From Candidatus Bathyarchaeota archaeon (GTDB lineage Archaea; Thermoproteota; Bathyarchaeia; Bathyarchaeales; Bathycorpusculaceae), in the NCBI GenBank assembly GCA_026014685.1, contig JAOZHW010000008.1, positions 124,001 through 188,000 of the forward strand: a stretch of DNA of 64,000 nt, written 5' to 3'. Of the stretch, positions 7,305 through 16,093 are shown piece after piece (the first letter of the stretch is position 1; each line of letters opens with the position of its first letter). The translations under genes were made by a program, and so were the position numbers. The notes beneath the pieces were generated by a model. It worked only from the letters and a program-made list of their open reading frames with translations, made no database searches and was not told where the DNA came from.

Positions 7305-8591
7305 ATGCATTCATCAGCGAAGGTAGACCACGTCCTCAACGTCAGAATCACACACAAAACAGCGCACGTACCGCTGATGGAAGCAGTCGCTTTTAAAGAC
7401 AAAACCCAAGCCCTCACCGAATTACAGGCAATCGAAGGCGTAGAAGAATGCATCTACCTCCAAACGTGCAACCGCATCGAAGTCTACCTCGTCGCCGAAG
7501 AAGCACAAAACACCCTCACAGTTGCCAGCGACCTTCTAGCGAAGAGAGCAGGCGAACAAATGGAGGAAGCAAAAAAAGCCATAGAAACCAGCGTCGACAA
7601 CGCTGCATTTGAGCATTTACTGCGAGTCACCTCAGGTATGGAATCCATGGTCATAGGCGAAGACCAAATCCTAAACCAAACTTGGGACGCCTACCTCGAA
7701 GCTGACAAAGCCAAAACACTCGGCCCCATCCTAAAACACCTCTTCAACCGCGCCGTAATCGTCGGCAGACGCGTCCGCAACGAAACAGGCATCAACAAAG
7801 GCGCAGTGTCGATTGGGTCAGCCGCCGTAGAATTAGCAGGCAAACTCCTTGGGAACTTGGAGGACAAAAAAATCTTGGTTATGGGCGCGGGTGAAATGGG
7901 CACGTTGGTTGCAAAAGCCCTTGCTCGGCGTTGTTTAAGCCCCATTTTCATCGCCAATCGGACCTACGACCGCGCAGTTAAGCTTGCGCAGGACCTGTCA
8001 GGTCAAGCAGTCAAGTTCGACAGGTTCGACGAGGTCATGGTGGACGCTGATGTGGTTATCTGCTCAACCTCAGCACCCCACAACTTACTCACAAAAGAAA
8101 TCGTCACCCGTTTGATGGCTAAACGTCAAAACGTCAACCCGCTTGTAGTCATCGACATCTCCAACCCCCGCAACGTAGAAAAAACCGTCACCGAAGTCTC
8201 AGGCGTCAAACTCTACAACATCGACGACCTGCAAATGATTGCCGAAAAAAACAGGGCTCAGCGGGAGGCAGCCATCGAGAAAGCCGCCGAACTCCTCAAA
8301 AAAGAGCTACTTATTTTGGAGGAGGAGATGAAAAGCTTCAGTGTGCGCTTGATAATCTCAGAAATTCTCTCACAAGCTGAAGAAACCCGTCAAAGAGAGC
8401 TCGCAACGGCGCTGAATATGCTGGGGGAATTGGATGAACGCCAAAAACGGGTCATTAACGATTTAACGTCCATTCTGCTTAAACAAACTTTTATTCCAAT
8501 CGTAGAAAACTTGAGGTCAGCCGCCAAAAACGGCGACAAACAAGCCATAGAAACAGCCATAAAATTGTTTGAGAAAACGGAGAAAAAATAA
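7305..8591 (+). CDS. hemA: Glutamyl-tRNA reductase
   Basis: The enzyme reduces glutamyl-tRNA to glutamate-1-semialdehyde with NADPH, the first committed step of the pathway. The 428-residue protein has the catalytic cysteine C55 in YLQTCNRIEVY and SGMESMVIGEDQIL. A GAGEMG Rossmann motif, ANRTYDRA and a C-terminal helical dimerisation domain follow. The ATG at 7305 was chosen over an upstream in-frame codon because the TATA box lies 26 bp before it. It leads the rightward operon, so the first enzyme of the pathway is transcribed with the corrin-ring genes rather than with hemBLCD. Confidence 0.96.
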   Translation: MHSSAKVDHVLNVRITHKTAHVPLMEAVAFKDKTQALTELQAIEGVEECIYLQTCNRIEVYLVAEEAQNTLTVASDLLAKRAGEQMEEAKKAIETSVDNAAFEHLLRVTSGMESMVIGEDQILNQTWDAYLEADKAKTLGPILKHLFNRAVIVGRRVRNETGINKGAVSIGSAAVELAGKLLGNLEDKKILVMGAGEMGTLVAKALARRCLSPIFIANRTYDRAVKLAQDLSGQAVKFDRFDEVMVDADVVICSTSAPHNLLTKEIVTRLMAKRQNVNPLVVIDISNPRNVEKTVTEVSGVKLYNIDDLQMIAEKNRAQREAAIEKAAELLKKELLILEEEMKSFSVRLIISEILSQAEETRQRELATALNMLGELDERQKRVINDLTSILLKQTFIPIVENLRSAAKNGDKQAIETAIKLFEKTEKK

Positions 8592-8592
8592 C

Positions 8593-9672
8593 TTGCAAAA
8601 ACCCACCCACGACAACGTCGGTTTAATCTTAATCGGCCACGGAAGCAAACTGCCACACAACAGAGAAAACCTCGAAAAGCTAGCGCAGATTATGAGGGAA
8701 CGCTCCAGCTTCAAAACCGTTGAAATCTCTTTTATGGTTCGGAATTCACCGACGATTCCCGAAGCCATAGACACCATCGCCAAGCGGGGCGTCAACAAAA
8801 TCGTTTTGGTTCCAGCCTTCCTTGCGCCTGGCGTGCATACAACACAAGAAATTCCTGAACTCATCGGCGTCAAAGACAAAGAATCCCAACTCTCACAGCG
8901 GGGAATTGAACTTATCTACGGTGAACCCATCGGCGCAGACGAATGCATCGCAGTCATCCTAGAAGAAAAAGCCCTCAAAGCGTTAGGTGAAGATTGGGAA
9001 CACCACCATGCACCCTTCAAAGCAAACGCCCCCATCGCTTTGCCTGCGGCGTCAACAAAAATTTTTGATAAAAGCATGACCCTTATCCGACCAGAAATCC
9101 AAGACGTCCTCGCTAAGGCACCAAAGAATCAGGCAGCCATAATCGAGCGGGTTGTACACACGACTGCTGACCCCGAATTCGCCAAACTGCTCGTCATCAG
9201 CGACCAAGCCGTTGACGCAGGCGTCGCCGCGATTCGATCGGGCGCAAAAATCGTCACTGATGTCAAGATGATTAAGGCAGGCATCAACGAATCCCGGGTG
9301 CACAGATTCGGGTGCAAAGTCCTCACCTACATCGATGACGCACGCGCCACAAAGATGGCTGCCGAAGAAGGCATCACACGCTCCACTGCCGCCATGCGTC
9401 TCGCAGTAGCCGACGGAGCAGACGGAGCCATCTTTTTAATCGGCAACGCACCAACCGCAGCCTTCGAGTTAGCCGAACAAGTCCGAAAGGGCAATGTTAA
9501 GCCTGCTTTGATTGTTGCGGTGCCAGTAGGCTACGTTGGTGCAGCGGAATCCAAAGAAGAAATCGCCAAACTCCCAACCCCCCACATAATCACAAAGGGA
9601 CGCAAGGGCAGCAGCACCATCGCAGTAGCCGTCTTCAACGCTCTGCTTGCCATGGCTGAAGCTCAACAGTAA
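8593..9672 (+). CDS. cbiXC: CbiX-CbiC fusion: cobaltochelatase and cobalt-precorrin-8 methylmutase
   Basis: The N-terminal part (about 120 residues) is a small-type sirohydrochlorin cobaltochelatase with GLILIGHGSKLPHN and VPAFLAPGVHTTQEIP, including the metal-binding histidines. The C-terminal 200 residues are CbiC, which moves the C11 methyl to C12 to give cobyrinic acid. Its markers are VVHTTADPEFAK, the catalytic histidine in ESRVHRFGC, and VPVGYVGAAESKE. The enzymes act at opposite ends of corrin-ring synthesis. TTG at 8593 is the likely start, with GGAG about 10 bp upstream; an ATG at 8569 inside hemA is possible. Confidence 0.9.
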   Translation: MQKPTHDNVGLILIGHGSKLPHNRENLEKLAQIMRERSSFKTVEISFMVRNSPTIPEAIDTIAKRGVNKIVLVPAFLAPGVHTTQEIPELIGVKDKESQLSQRGIELIYGEPIGADECIAVILEEKALKALGEDWEHHHAPFKANAPIALPAASTKIFDKSMTLIRPEIQDVLAKAPKNQAAIIERVVHTTADPEFAKLLVISDQAVDAGVAAIRSGAKIVTDVKMIKAGINESRVHRFGCKVLTYIDDARATKMAAEEGITRSTAAMRLAVADGADGAIFLIGNAPTAAFELAEQVRKGNVKPALIVAVPVGYVGAAESKEEIAKLPTPHIITKGRKGSSTIAVAVFNALLAMAEAQQ

Positions 9673-9684
9673 GGAAGCGAAAGC

Positions 9685-10785
9685 ATGGCGCGGTTTCTCA
9701 AATACGGCATCACGACTGGCGCAACAGCCGCGGCAGCAGCCAAAGCCGCAACGATTGCAGCCGTCAAAGAGCCTGTGGACCGCGTCGTCATTCCAACGCC
9801 GATTGGATTACGTTTTGAAGTTCCAGTCAAATCCAGCAGAAGAATCTCTGCTGATACCGCCGAAGCAGTCACAGTTAAAGACGCAGGACAAGACATAGAC
9901 GCAACCGACAAAATGGAAATCACCGCCACCGTCAAACTCACAAGCGACGGCAAAATCACCGTCAAAAGCGGCGCTGGCATTGGCACAGTCACCAAAGCAG
10001 GTTTACAAGTGCCTATCGGCGAAGGCGCCATTAACCCCACCCCAAAAGCCATGATAATCGAAGCCGTAAAAGAAGCCCTCCCACAGGGCAGGGGCGCAGA
10101 AGTCACAATCAGCGCACCTGAAGGGGCAAACATCGCCAAAAAAACCACCAACGCCAAACTCGGCATAAAAGGCGGCATCTCAATCTTGGGCACAACAGGC
10201 GTGGTCAAGCCGCTCTCGCTGGAAGCATGTAGACGTTCATTGGTGCCGCAAATCGACGTTGCCATCGCTCGTGGCTATAAGCGCATTCTCTATGTGCCAG
10301 GCAACATTGGCGAACGAATCGCTAAAGAAAAATTCGGCGTTCCTGAAGATGCCATCGTGCAGACAGGTGACTTCGTCGGTTACATGCTTGACAAAGCTGT
10401 CGAGAAAGGCATCAAAGAAATCATCGTCCTCGGACACTCAGGCAAACTGGTTAAGGTTGCTGCTAGACTCTTTAACACGCATCACAAAGTCGGCGACGCA
10501 AGAAACGAAGTTGTCGCAGCCTACGCAGGCGCAGCAGGAGCCAACCAGAAAACCATCAAGGCACTCCTCGAAGCAAACACAACTGATGAAGCCACAGAAA
10601 TCCTGCGCCAAGCCAACCTAATCGAAGCTACCTACGACCTCATAGCCGAACGGGTACACAAACAAGTTAGTGATCGAGTAGAAAATAAAATCAAAATCAG
10701 CGTCGTAATCGTAGCTATGGACGGCAGAGTCCTTGGCATGGACAAAAATGCACGGAGCAACAAACCTTGGCAAAACTTAACATAG
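9685..10785 (+). CDS. cbiD: Cobalt-precorrin-5B C1-methyltransferase
   Basis: CbiD methylates C1 of the ring during the anaerobic pathway. The 366-residue length and the N-terminal YGITTGATAAAAAKAA signature are typical. Further motifs are KDAGQDIDAT, VPIGEGAINPTP, GTTGVVKPLS and YVPGNIGE. It starts 12 bp after the cbiXC stop with a purine-rich ribosome binding site (aaggaagcg) and overlaps cbiE by 19 bp. The call is firm because CbiD has no close paralogues in other pathways. Confidence 0.95.
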   Translation: MARFLKYGITTGATAAAAAKAATIAAVKEPVDRVVIPTPIGLRFEVPVKSSRRISADTAEAVTVKDAGQDIDATDKMEITATVKLTSDGKITVKSGAGIGTVTKAGLQVPIGEGAINPTPKAMIIEAVKEALPQGRGAEVTISAPEGANIAKKTTNAKLGIKGGISILGTTGVVKPLSLEACRRSLVPQIDVAIARGYKRILYVPGNIGERIAKEKFGVPEDAIVQTGDFVGYMLDKAVEKGIKEIIVLGHSGKLVKVAARLFNTHHKVGDARNEVVAAYAGAAGANQKTIKALLEANTTDEATEILRQANLIEATYDLIAERVHKQVSDRVENKIKISVVIVAMDGRVLGMDKNARSNKPWQNLT

Positions 10786-11432
10786 TCGGCGTCGGACCAG
10801 GCTCACCAGATTACGTTACGCCCGCCTCAAAAAAAGCGGTTGCAAAAGCTGAGCTTGTTATTGGAGCACAGCGGAGTTTAGCGCTTTTCACAGGCGAAAT
10901 CAAAGGCGAAAAAGCTGTTTTAACCGCCAAAAACCTACAGGCGCTACTGATAAGGGCGGCAGAAGCAGTTAAAGCGGGTAAAGAGGTGGCTTTGCTTTCG
11001 ACAGGTGACCCAGGCTTCTCAGGGTTGCTGCACACTGCACTTGAAAGCGGCCTTTTCGCACCAGAAGACATCACAGTTGTGCCAGGCGTTAGCGCCATCC
11101 AAGCTTGCGCAGCCCGCTTAGGCATTAGCTGGGACAACGCAAGCTTATTCACCTTCCACGAAGGCAACGTCTCCGACGACGAAAAAAGCAAACTCGTCTC
11201 TGCCTACCAATGCGGGCGCACAATCATGCTGCTCCCTGCACCCAAGGGTTTCACACCCAAAGACATCGGGGCGTTGCTGCTTGAAACAGGTGCAGACCCC
11301 AAAACAGAAGTGTACATCTGCGAAAACGTCACTTTGGAAGACGAGAAAATCACCCAAACCACTCTGGAAAAGACAGCAGACCAGAGTTTTGGTTCCCTAT
11401 GTGTTATGGTTATCAAGCAAACAATTAGTTAA
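10767..11432 (+). CDS. cbiE: Cobalt-precorrin-7 C5-methyltransferase
   Basis: This tetrapyrrole methylase adds the C5 methyl. It opens with LNIVGVGPGSPDYVTPAS, contains LSTGDPGFSGL and VVPGVSAIQACAARLGISWDNA, and has the relatively short 221-residue length expected of CbiE separated from CbiT. TTG is the start codon, overlapping the last codons of cbiD. CbiE and CbiT are adjacent separate proteins here, as in archaea and Salmonella, not fused as in CobL. Confidence 0.92.
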   Translation: MAKLNIVGVGPGSPDYVTPASKKAVAKAELVIGAQRSLALFTGEIKGEKAVLTAKNLQALLIRAAEAVKAGKEVALLSTGDPGFSGLLHTALESGLFAPEDITVVPGVSAIQACAARLGISWDNASLFTFHEGNVSDDEKSKLVSAYQCGRTIMLLPAPKGFTPKDIGALLLETGADPKTEVYICENVTLEDEKITQTTLEKTADQSFGSLCVMVIKQTIS

Positions 11433-11451
11433 CAGAAAAGTGAACATAACA

Positions 11452-12072
11452 ATGACGAAAAATTGGCCTTACAAAACCCCCGGTATACCAGACGAATGCT
11501 TTAACCAAAGCGAAGCTGTTCCGGGTCCAACTAAAGAAGAAATCCGAGTAATCACCATAGCCAAAGCCAGACTAAACGAGGGACAAATAGTCATCGACGT
11601 GGGCTGCGGCACAGGCGGCTTAACCGTAGAGGCAGCACTACAAGTTGGTGCAAAGGGAAGGGTTTATGCTTTTGACGAGGATGAAGCCGCAGTTGCATTA
11701 ACCAAGAGTAACCTGCAGAAATTCGGCGCAGAGGGCAACGTTTCACTCGCAAAGGGCAAAGCTCCCGAAGCGCTCATCGCGCTGCCGAATGCAGACGCCG
11801 TTTTTATAGGGGGAGGGGGGGTTTCTCTGAGAGCAATCATCCAGACAGCACACTACAAACTCAAACCCAACGGCAGAATCGTCATAAACGCCATCCAACT
11901 GGAAACCGCAACCACGGCGATTTCTGAACTTAAAGCGTTAGGCTACAGAGACATCGACGTCACAAGCATCTCTGTCGCAAAGGGAAAAACCACCATCAGT
12001 GGAACCATGATGATCGCCAAAAACCCCATCACGATAGTTTCTGCAACAAGACCCGCGGGAGGACAACCATAG
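11452..12072 (+). CDS. cbiT: Cobalt-precorrin-6B C15-methyltransferase (decarboxylating)
   Basis: CbiT methylates C15 and removes the C12 acetate carboxylate. It is a class I Rossmann methyltransferase, unlike the other methylases of the operon. Markers are GIPDECFNQSEAVPGPTKEEIRV, the SAM motif VIDVGCGTGGLTVEAA, an acidic YAFDEDEAAV and the loop ADAVFIGGGG. The ATG at 11452 was used because residues upstream of it in the open frame are cbiE read out of frame. It abuts cbiL directly. Confidence 0.95.
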   Translation: MTKNWPYKTPGIPDECFNQSEAVPGPTKEEIRVITIAKARLNEGQIVIDVGCGTGGLTVEAALQVGAKGRVYAFDEDEAAVALTKSNLQKFGAEGNVSLAKGKAPEALIALPNADAVFIGGGGVSLRAIIQTAHYKLKPNGRIVINAIQLETATTAISELKALGYRDIDVTSISVAKGKTTISGTMMIAKNPITIVSATRPAGGQP

Positions 12073-12843
12073 ATGGGTGTATTCATCGGAATCGGCGTCG
12101 GACCAGGCGACCCCGAATTACTCACACTCAAAGCCGCAAAAGCCCTCAAAGATGCAGACGTCATCTGCATACCGAAGTCGCATGCTAACAAACCCAGCAT
12201 GGCGCTGGATATGGTAAAAGGCATCCTTAGCGAGCGCAAAAAACCCGCTGAAATGCTTGAGCTTGTTTTCCCCATGACCAAAGACGACCTTAACAACCGC
12301 AAACTCTGGGTAGAAAACGCAGCCATAGTCGCAGCCAAAGCCAAAAAAGGCAACGTTGCCTTCATCACACTCGGCGACCCCATGCTCTACAGCACTTTTC
12401 TCTACCTCTACGAATGCGTCAAAGAAACCTACCCCGACATCGAGTTAGAAATCATTCCAGGCGTAACCTCCGTTACCGCTGTTGCAGCAAGCTCCAAGTT
12501 GCCGCTCGCAGAAAAAGAAGAAGTAGTCACCATCATCCCCTCAGACCTTGACCCAGCAAAAATTGAAGAAGCCGCCAAACACGCCGACAATGTAGTCTTT
12601 ATGAAATGCGCTTTCCGCATCAAACAGTTACTCCCCATCCTGCTTAAGTCAGGCTTCACAGAAAACTCTACCGTCGCCTTGGTGAAACGGTGTACTCTTT
12701 CGAGGGAGAAGGTGATGGTGGGCAAGCTTGGCGAAGTCAGCGGCTGGGACGTGACAGAGGATTACTTTTCAGTAGCCATCGTCAAAAAAAGTCAGGTTCC
12801 TATTCATTGGAAACAGAACGGAAACGGAGGCTGCAGGGCATGA
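12073..12843 (+). CDS. cbiL: Cobalt-precorrin-2 C20-methyltransferase
   Basis: CbiL performs the first peripheral methylation after cobalt insertion. The 256-residue protein begins FIGIGVGPGDPELLTLKAAKAL and continues VICIPKS, VFPMTKD, VAFITLGDPMLYSTFLYLY and EIIPGVTSVTAVAA, a pattern characteristic of CbiL/CobI rather than of other ring methylases. It starts immediately after the cbiT stop and ends in an ATGA overlap with cbiF. Confidence 0.93.
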   Translation: MGVFIGIGVGPGDPELLTLKAAKALKDADVICIPKSHANKPSMALDMVKGILSERKKPAEMLELVFPMTKDDLNNRKLWVENAAIVAAKAKKGNVAFITLGDPMLYSTFLYLYECVKETYPDIELEIIPGVTSVTAVAASSKLPLAEKEEVVTIIPSDLDPAKIEEAAKHADNVVFMKCAFRIKQLLPILLKSGFTENSTVALVKRCTLSREKVMVGKLGEVSGWDVTEDYFSVAIVKKSQVPIHWKQNGNGGCRA

Positions 12844-13604
12844 ATAAAGTTGTTTTTATCGGTGCAGGATCAGGCGACCCCGAACTCATTACGCTGAAGG
12901 GTAAAAAGTGGCTGGAGCAGGCGGATATAGTAGTCTACACAGGGAGCTTGCTTAACCCCGAATACCTCAAATACTGCAAAAAAGGCGCAGAACTCCACGA
13001 TAGCGCAAAGATGGGGCTGCCTGAAATGCTCAAAATCATGGTTGAAGGCGTCAAAGCAGGCAAACAAGTCGTCCGCCTCCACGACGGCGACCCAAGCTTC
13101 TACGGCGCCATCCAAGAAGTGATGACTGCACTCGACAAAGAAGGCATAGAGTACTTCCGCATCCCAGGCATCAGTTGCCTACTGGGCGGCGCCGCAGCAC
13201 TCAACCGCGAATTAACCTTGCCAAACATCTCTCAAACCGTTATCATTACCCGCCCCGAAGGCAGAACCCCTGTGCCAGAAAAAGAAAGCATCCAAAAACT
13301 TGCGGCACACCAAGCCACCATGGTCATCTTCTTGGGCACGCCCCACATCGCCCGCGTAGTTGAGGACCTCCAGAAAGGCGGCTACGCCAAAGATACCCCT
13401 TGCCAAGTCGTCTACAAAGCCACTTGGCCTGAACAGAAAATCGTTAAAGGCACCCTCGCGGACATCGTGGCAAAAGTCAAAGCTGAGGGCATCACGGAGA
13501 CTGCGCTGATTTTTGTGGGCCGAGTTCTTGACCCAGAAGCCTACGATTTATCTAAACTCTACGACCCCAAATTCACCACAGCATTCCGCAAAGGCGAAAC
13601 ATAA
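12840..13604 (+). CDS. cbiF: Cobalt-precorrin-4 C11-methyltransferase
   Basis: CbiF methylates C11. Identifying stretches are VVFIGAGSGDPELITLKGKKWL, VVYTGSLLNPEYL, RLHDGDPSFYGAIQE, IPGISCLLGGAAALNRELTLP and QTVIITRPEGRTPVPE, which separate CbiF/CobM from its paralogues. The start is the ATG of an ATGA overlap with cbiL; the open frame extending upstream is spurious. Length is 254 residues. Confidence 0.94.
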   Translation: MNKVVFIGAGSGDPELITLKGKKWLEQADIVVYTGSLLNPEYLKYCKKGAELHDSAKMGLPEMLKIMVEGVKAGKQVVRLHDGDPSFYGAIQEVMTALDKEGIEYFRIPGISCLLGGAAALNRELTLPNISQTVIITRPEGRTPVPEKESIQKLAAHQATMVIFLGTPHIARVVEDLQKGGYAKDTPCQVVYKATWPEQKIVKGTLADIVAKVKAEGITETALIFVGRVLDPEAYDLSKLYDPKFTTAFRKGET

Positions 13605-13605
13605 C

Positions 13606-14691
13606 ATGTACGACAGGGGCATAGCAATCGTTGCAGTAACAAGGCGCGGCGTAGAAACCGCCCTAAAAATCAAATGTGCCCTTGAAAAGGCAGGTTTGGG
13701 CAGCGTGGTTTATGCCCCAGAAAAATACAGCCAAAAAGCTGTAACAGCTCTCAAAGGAAACATCGTAGATTTTTTCAAGAACACCTACAGCCAAGTAGAC
13801 GCCCTAGTTGGAGTGATGGCTACAGGAATAATAATCCGAGCAGTGGCGCCTCTGCTTGAAAGCAAACTCACAGACCCAGCCGTTATAGGTGTGGATGTTT
13901 CAGGCAGATTCGTCATAAGCCTACTAAGCGGGCATTTGGGCGGCGCAAACGAATTAACCCGCATCATCGCCGAAGGCATCAGCGCCACGCCAGTCATAAC
14001 CACAGCATCAGATAGCATGGGCAAACTGAGCGCAGATGAACTCGCCCGAACCCTGCATTTGTCGATTCAAAACCCAAACAGCCTCGTGGCGGTGAACTCT
14101 GCTATTGTGAACGAGGGGCACGTTGTAGTTGTTTTAGTGGGCGAAGTTGAAATCCCCTTGGAAGCAGCAGGTTGTTTTGAAGTCAAAAAGGCTCAAAACA
14201 TAAAAGAAGCACGCGAAATAATCAACGCCTACGATGCAGGCATTATAATCACAGATGAAACCGTTACCGCCCAAAAAATCGGCAAACCCGTTACCATACT
14301 AAAACCCAAACGCATCACCGTTGGGTTGGGGGCACGCAGAGACACCCCCGCCGAAGCCATAGTCACGGCGGTTGATTCGGCGTTGGAACGTGTGCATGTA
14401 CCACTTTCAAGAGTTCACCGCTTCGCAACGGTTGACATAAAACGCAATTCAAAACCCATGCTTGACGCCATGGAAAAGTTAGGTGCACCGTTTGAATTTT
14501 TAAGTGTTGAGGCACTTGGCTCAGTAGTTTATGATGACCTGTCGCCTGATTCAGCGATGGTACAAAACAAAATCGGTATTGGAGGAGTATGCGAACGAGC
14601 AGCACTAAAAATAGCAGGACCAAACGCAAAGTTGATTCTAAAAAAGACCAAACAAAACGGAGTAACAGTCGCAGTAGCCGAGGCAGAGTAA
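13606..14691 (+). CDS. cbiG: Cobalt-precorrin-5A hydrolase
   Basis: CbiG opens the delta-lactone and releases acetaldehyde during anaerobic ring contraction. The 361-residue protein has the N-terminal domain with VGVMATGIIIRAVAPLLESK, the central VVSGRFVISLLSGHLGGANELT region (read as VDVSGRFVISLLSGHLGG) and PVITTASD. The C-terminal CobE/GbiG domain contains ITVGLGARRDTPAEAI. It begins 1 bp after the cbiF stop. Its last 103 bp overlap the cbiH reading frame. Confidence 0.94.
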   Translation: MYDRGIAIVAVTRRGVETALKIKCALEKAGLGSVVYAPEKYSQKAVTALKGNIVDFFKNTYSQVDALVGVMATGIIIRAVAPLLESKLTDPAVIGVDVSGRFVISLLSGHLGGANELTRIIAEGISATPVITTASDSMGKLSADELARTLHLSIQNPNSLVAVNSAIVNEGHVVVVLVGEVEIPLEAAGCFEVKKAQNIKEAREIINAYDAGIIITDETVTAQKIGKPVTILKPKRITVGLGARRDTPAEAIVTAVDSALERVHVPLSRVHRFATVDIKRNSKPMLDAMEKLGAPFEFLSVEALGSVVYDDLSPDSAMVQNKIGIGGVCERAALKIAGPNAKLILKKTKQNGVTVAVAEAE

Positions 14692-15419
14692 GCGTCGTCG
14701 GCATCGGACCCGGCAGCGCAGAGCACATGACGCCGAAAGCCCAAAGCGAAATCGAAAACGCAGACGTAGTCGTAGGTTACGGCACCTACATCAAACTCAT
14801 CCAAAACATCATCAAAAAAGGAGCAGAAGTCATCTCAGGCACCATGGGCAAAGAAGTGGAACGCGCCAAAATCGCAGTTGACAAAGCTAAGGAGGGCAAA
14901 GCGGTGGTTATGGTTTCCAGCGGCGACCCAGGCGTGTACGGAATGGCAGGCGTCGTCCTCGAAGTAGCCGCACAAGAAAAAAACACCGTACCCGTCGAGA
15001 TTGTTCCAGGGGTGACCGCAGCCACAGCCGCATCTGCCATCCTCGGCGCCCCACTCATCAGCGACTTCGCAGTTATCAGCCTCAGCGACCTATTGACGCC
15101 GTTGGAGAAAATTGAGCGCCGACTCGAAGCCGCCTCACAAGCCGACATGTCGATTGTGCTCTACAACCCCCAGAGTCAAGGACGCATCGAGCCGCTGATG
15201 AAGGCTTATGAGATAATGATGAAGCATATTGATCCTAAAACGCCTGTGGGCATCGTCAGGAATGCGGGGCGCGAAGGGCAAACCTACACCTTAACAACCC
15301 TTAAGGATATGTTGAACTGCGAAATAGACATGGTCACCACGTTAGTAGTCGGAAACTCAGCTACAAAAGTCGTTAACGGCAAAATGGTCACAGCAAGAGG
15401 CTATGACTTAACACAATAA
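14589..15419 (+). CDS. cbiH: Cobalt-precorrin-3 C17-methyltransferase with basic N-terminal extension
   Basis: CbiH methylates C17 and drives ring contraction. The methylase core starts at residue 34 with VSVVGIGPGSAEHMTPKAQ, followed by VVGYGTYIKLI, VSSGDPGVYGMAG, VEIVPGVTAATAASAILGAPL and SDFAVISLSDLLTP. Between the ATG at 14589 and the core lie 33 Lys/Arg/Ser-rich residues, and no alternative ATG, GTG or TTG occurs in that stretch. The gene therefore overlaps cbiG by 103 bp in another frame. GGAGGAG sits immediately before the ATG. It is the last gene of the rightward operon. Confidence 0.9.
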   Translation: MRTSSTKNSRTKRKVDSKKDQTKRSNSRSSRGRVSVVGIGPGSAEHMTPKAQSEIENADVVVGYGTYIKLIQNIIKKGAEVISGTMGKEVERAKIAVDKAKEGKAVVMVSSGDPGVYGMAGVVLEVAAQEKNTVPVEIVPGVTAATAASAILGAPLISDFAVISLSDLLTPLEKIERRLEAASQADMSIVLYNPQSQGRIEPLMKAYEIMMKHIDPKTPVGIVRNAGREGQTYTLTTLKDMLNCEIDMVTTLVVGNSATKVVNGKMVTARGYDLTQ

Positions 15420-15430
15420 TTTTTTTTATC
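15416..15430 (+). terminator. T-tract after the cobalamin operon
   Basis: The cbiH stop codon is followed at once by a run of eight T residues. Archaeal transcription commonly stops at such tracts without a hairpin. The position between convergent cbiH and vapC fits a termination site. Confidence 0.5.
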
Positions 15431-15435
15431 GTTTT

Positions 15436-15870
15436 CTAATGAGTTGATTGCTTGTTTGGGTATTCAATCAGCCCACGGTATTTTGTGTTTTCGAATTTCT
15501 GTGCCAGTTTAAGGTCAAGAGTAAGCAATCGAATATCTAAATTATCCGCAAGCGACAGAAAAGAAGCATCATAAACAGCAATATTATATTTCAACGCTAA
15601 TGCAATAGCGTCAACGATAACCTCGCCAAAACTGTGCACACCAAAAAGGTTCATGATTTCAAGGGCTTTGGTGAACGCTTTTTCAGCCCCTTTAGCGGTC
15701 AGTTCAGTCGATGCTTTACATTTTATGGCGTTGGCAACTTCATAATAACTAAAATCCAAAATGTGAAGAAAAGTGTGCTCTGAAATTTTTTTTAGAGCCC
15801 AATCAGAATGTTCCTCGGGGATAACTAGAGCTATGATAACTGATGAATCCACGACTACTTCAGTGACCAT
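15436..15870 (-). CDS. vapC: VapC-type PIN-domain toxin (ribonuclease)
   Basis: The 144-residue protein has the PIN-domain acidic quartet: D8 in VVVDSSVII, the glutamate in SYYEVANAI, the aspartate in AVYDASFLSLA and that in LLTLDLKLA. These coordinate the metal for RNA cleavage. It overlaps the antitoxin gene upstream by 11 bp, the standard VapBC arrangement. The RNA target cannot be read from the sequence. It separates the corrin operon from the metal transporter genes and may simply be an insertion there. Confidence 0.9.
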   Translation of the reverse strand: MVTEVVVDSSVIIALVIPEEHSDWALKKISEHTFLHILDFSYYEVANAIKCKASTELTAKGAEKAFTKALEIMNLFGVHSFGEVIVDAIALALKYNIAVYDASFLSLADNLDIRLLTLDLKLAQKFENTKYRGLIEYPNKQSTH

Positions 15871-16093
15871 GGTCGCGGTCTTCCCTGATTATATCGGCAG
15901 AAGGTGTTGTGTTACCGATTTTTTTGTATAACTCTTGCCTAAACACAGTAACTTCAGCTAGTACTTTGGCTAGTTTTTTCCTTTTTACCATTTGTTCCAG
16001 ATACGCCCGCACATCCTCTGCGTAGTCGGGGTTGAGTTGTTGAAGTTCCTTTTTTAGTTCTTTTGGAACTCTTATCGCAATTACATCGCTCAT
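15860..16093 (-). CDS. vapB: VapB-type antitoxin
   Basis: A 77-residue basic protein with the N-terminal ribbon-helix-helix-like segment MSDVIAIRVPKELKKELQQL and a C-terminal tail that would neutralise VapC. The start is supported by a TATA-like TTTATATC on the minus strand about 26 bp upstream, implying a leaderless mRNA. Three copies of the octamer TGTAAACA surround this promoter, as expected for autorepression by the VapBC complex. Confidence 0.88.
   Translation of the reverse strand: MSDVIAIRVPKELKKELQQLNPDYAEDVRAYLEQMVKRKKLAKVLAEVTVFRQELYKKIGNTTPSADIIREDRDHGH

Noticed and set aside
11281-11451. Upstream in-frame extension of cbiT
   Set aside because: These 57 codons are cbiE read in another frame and lack family similarity; the ATG at 11452 begins the conserved protein.
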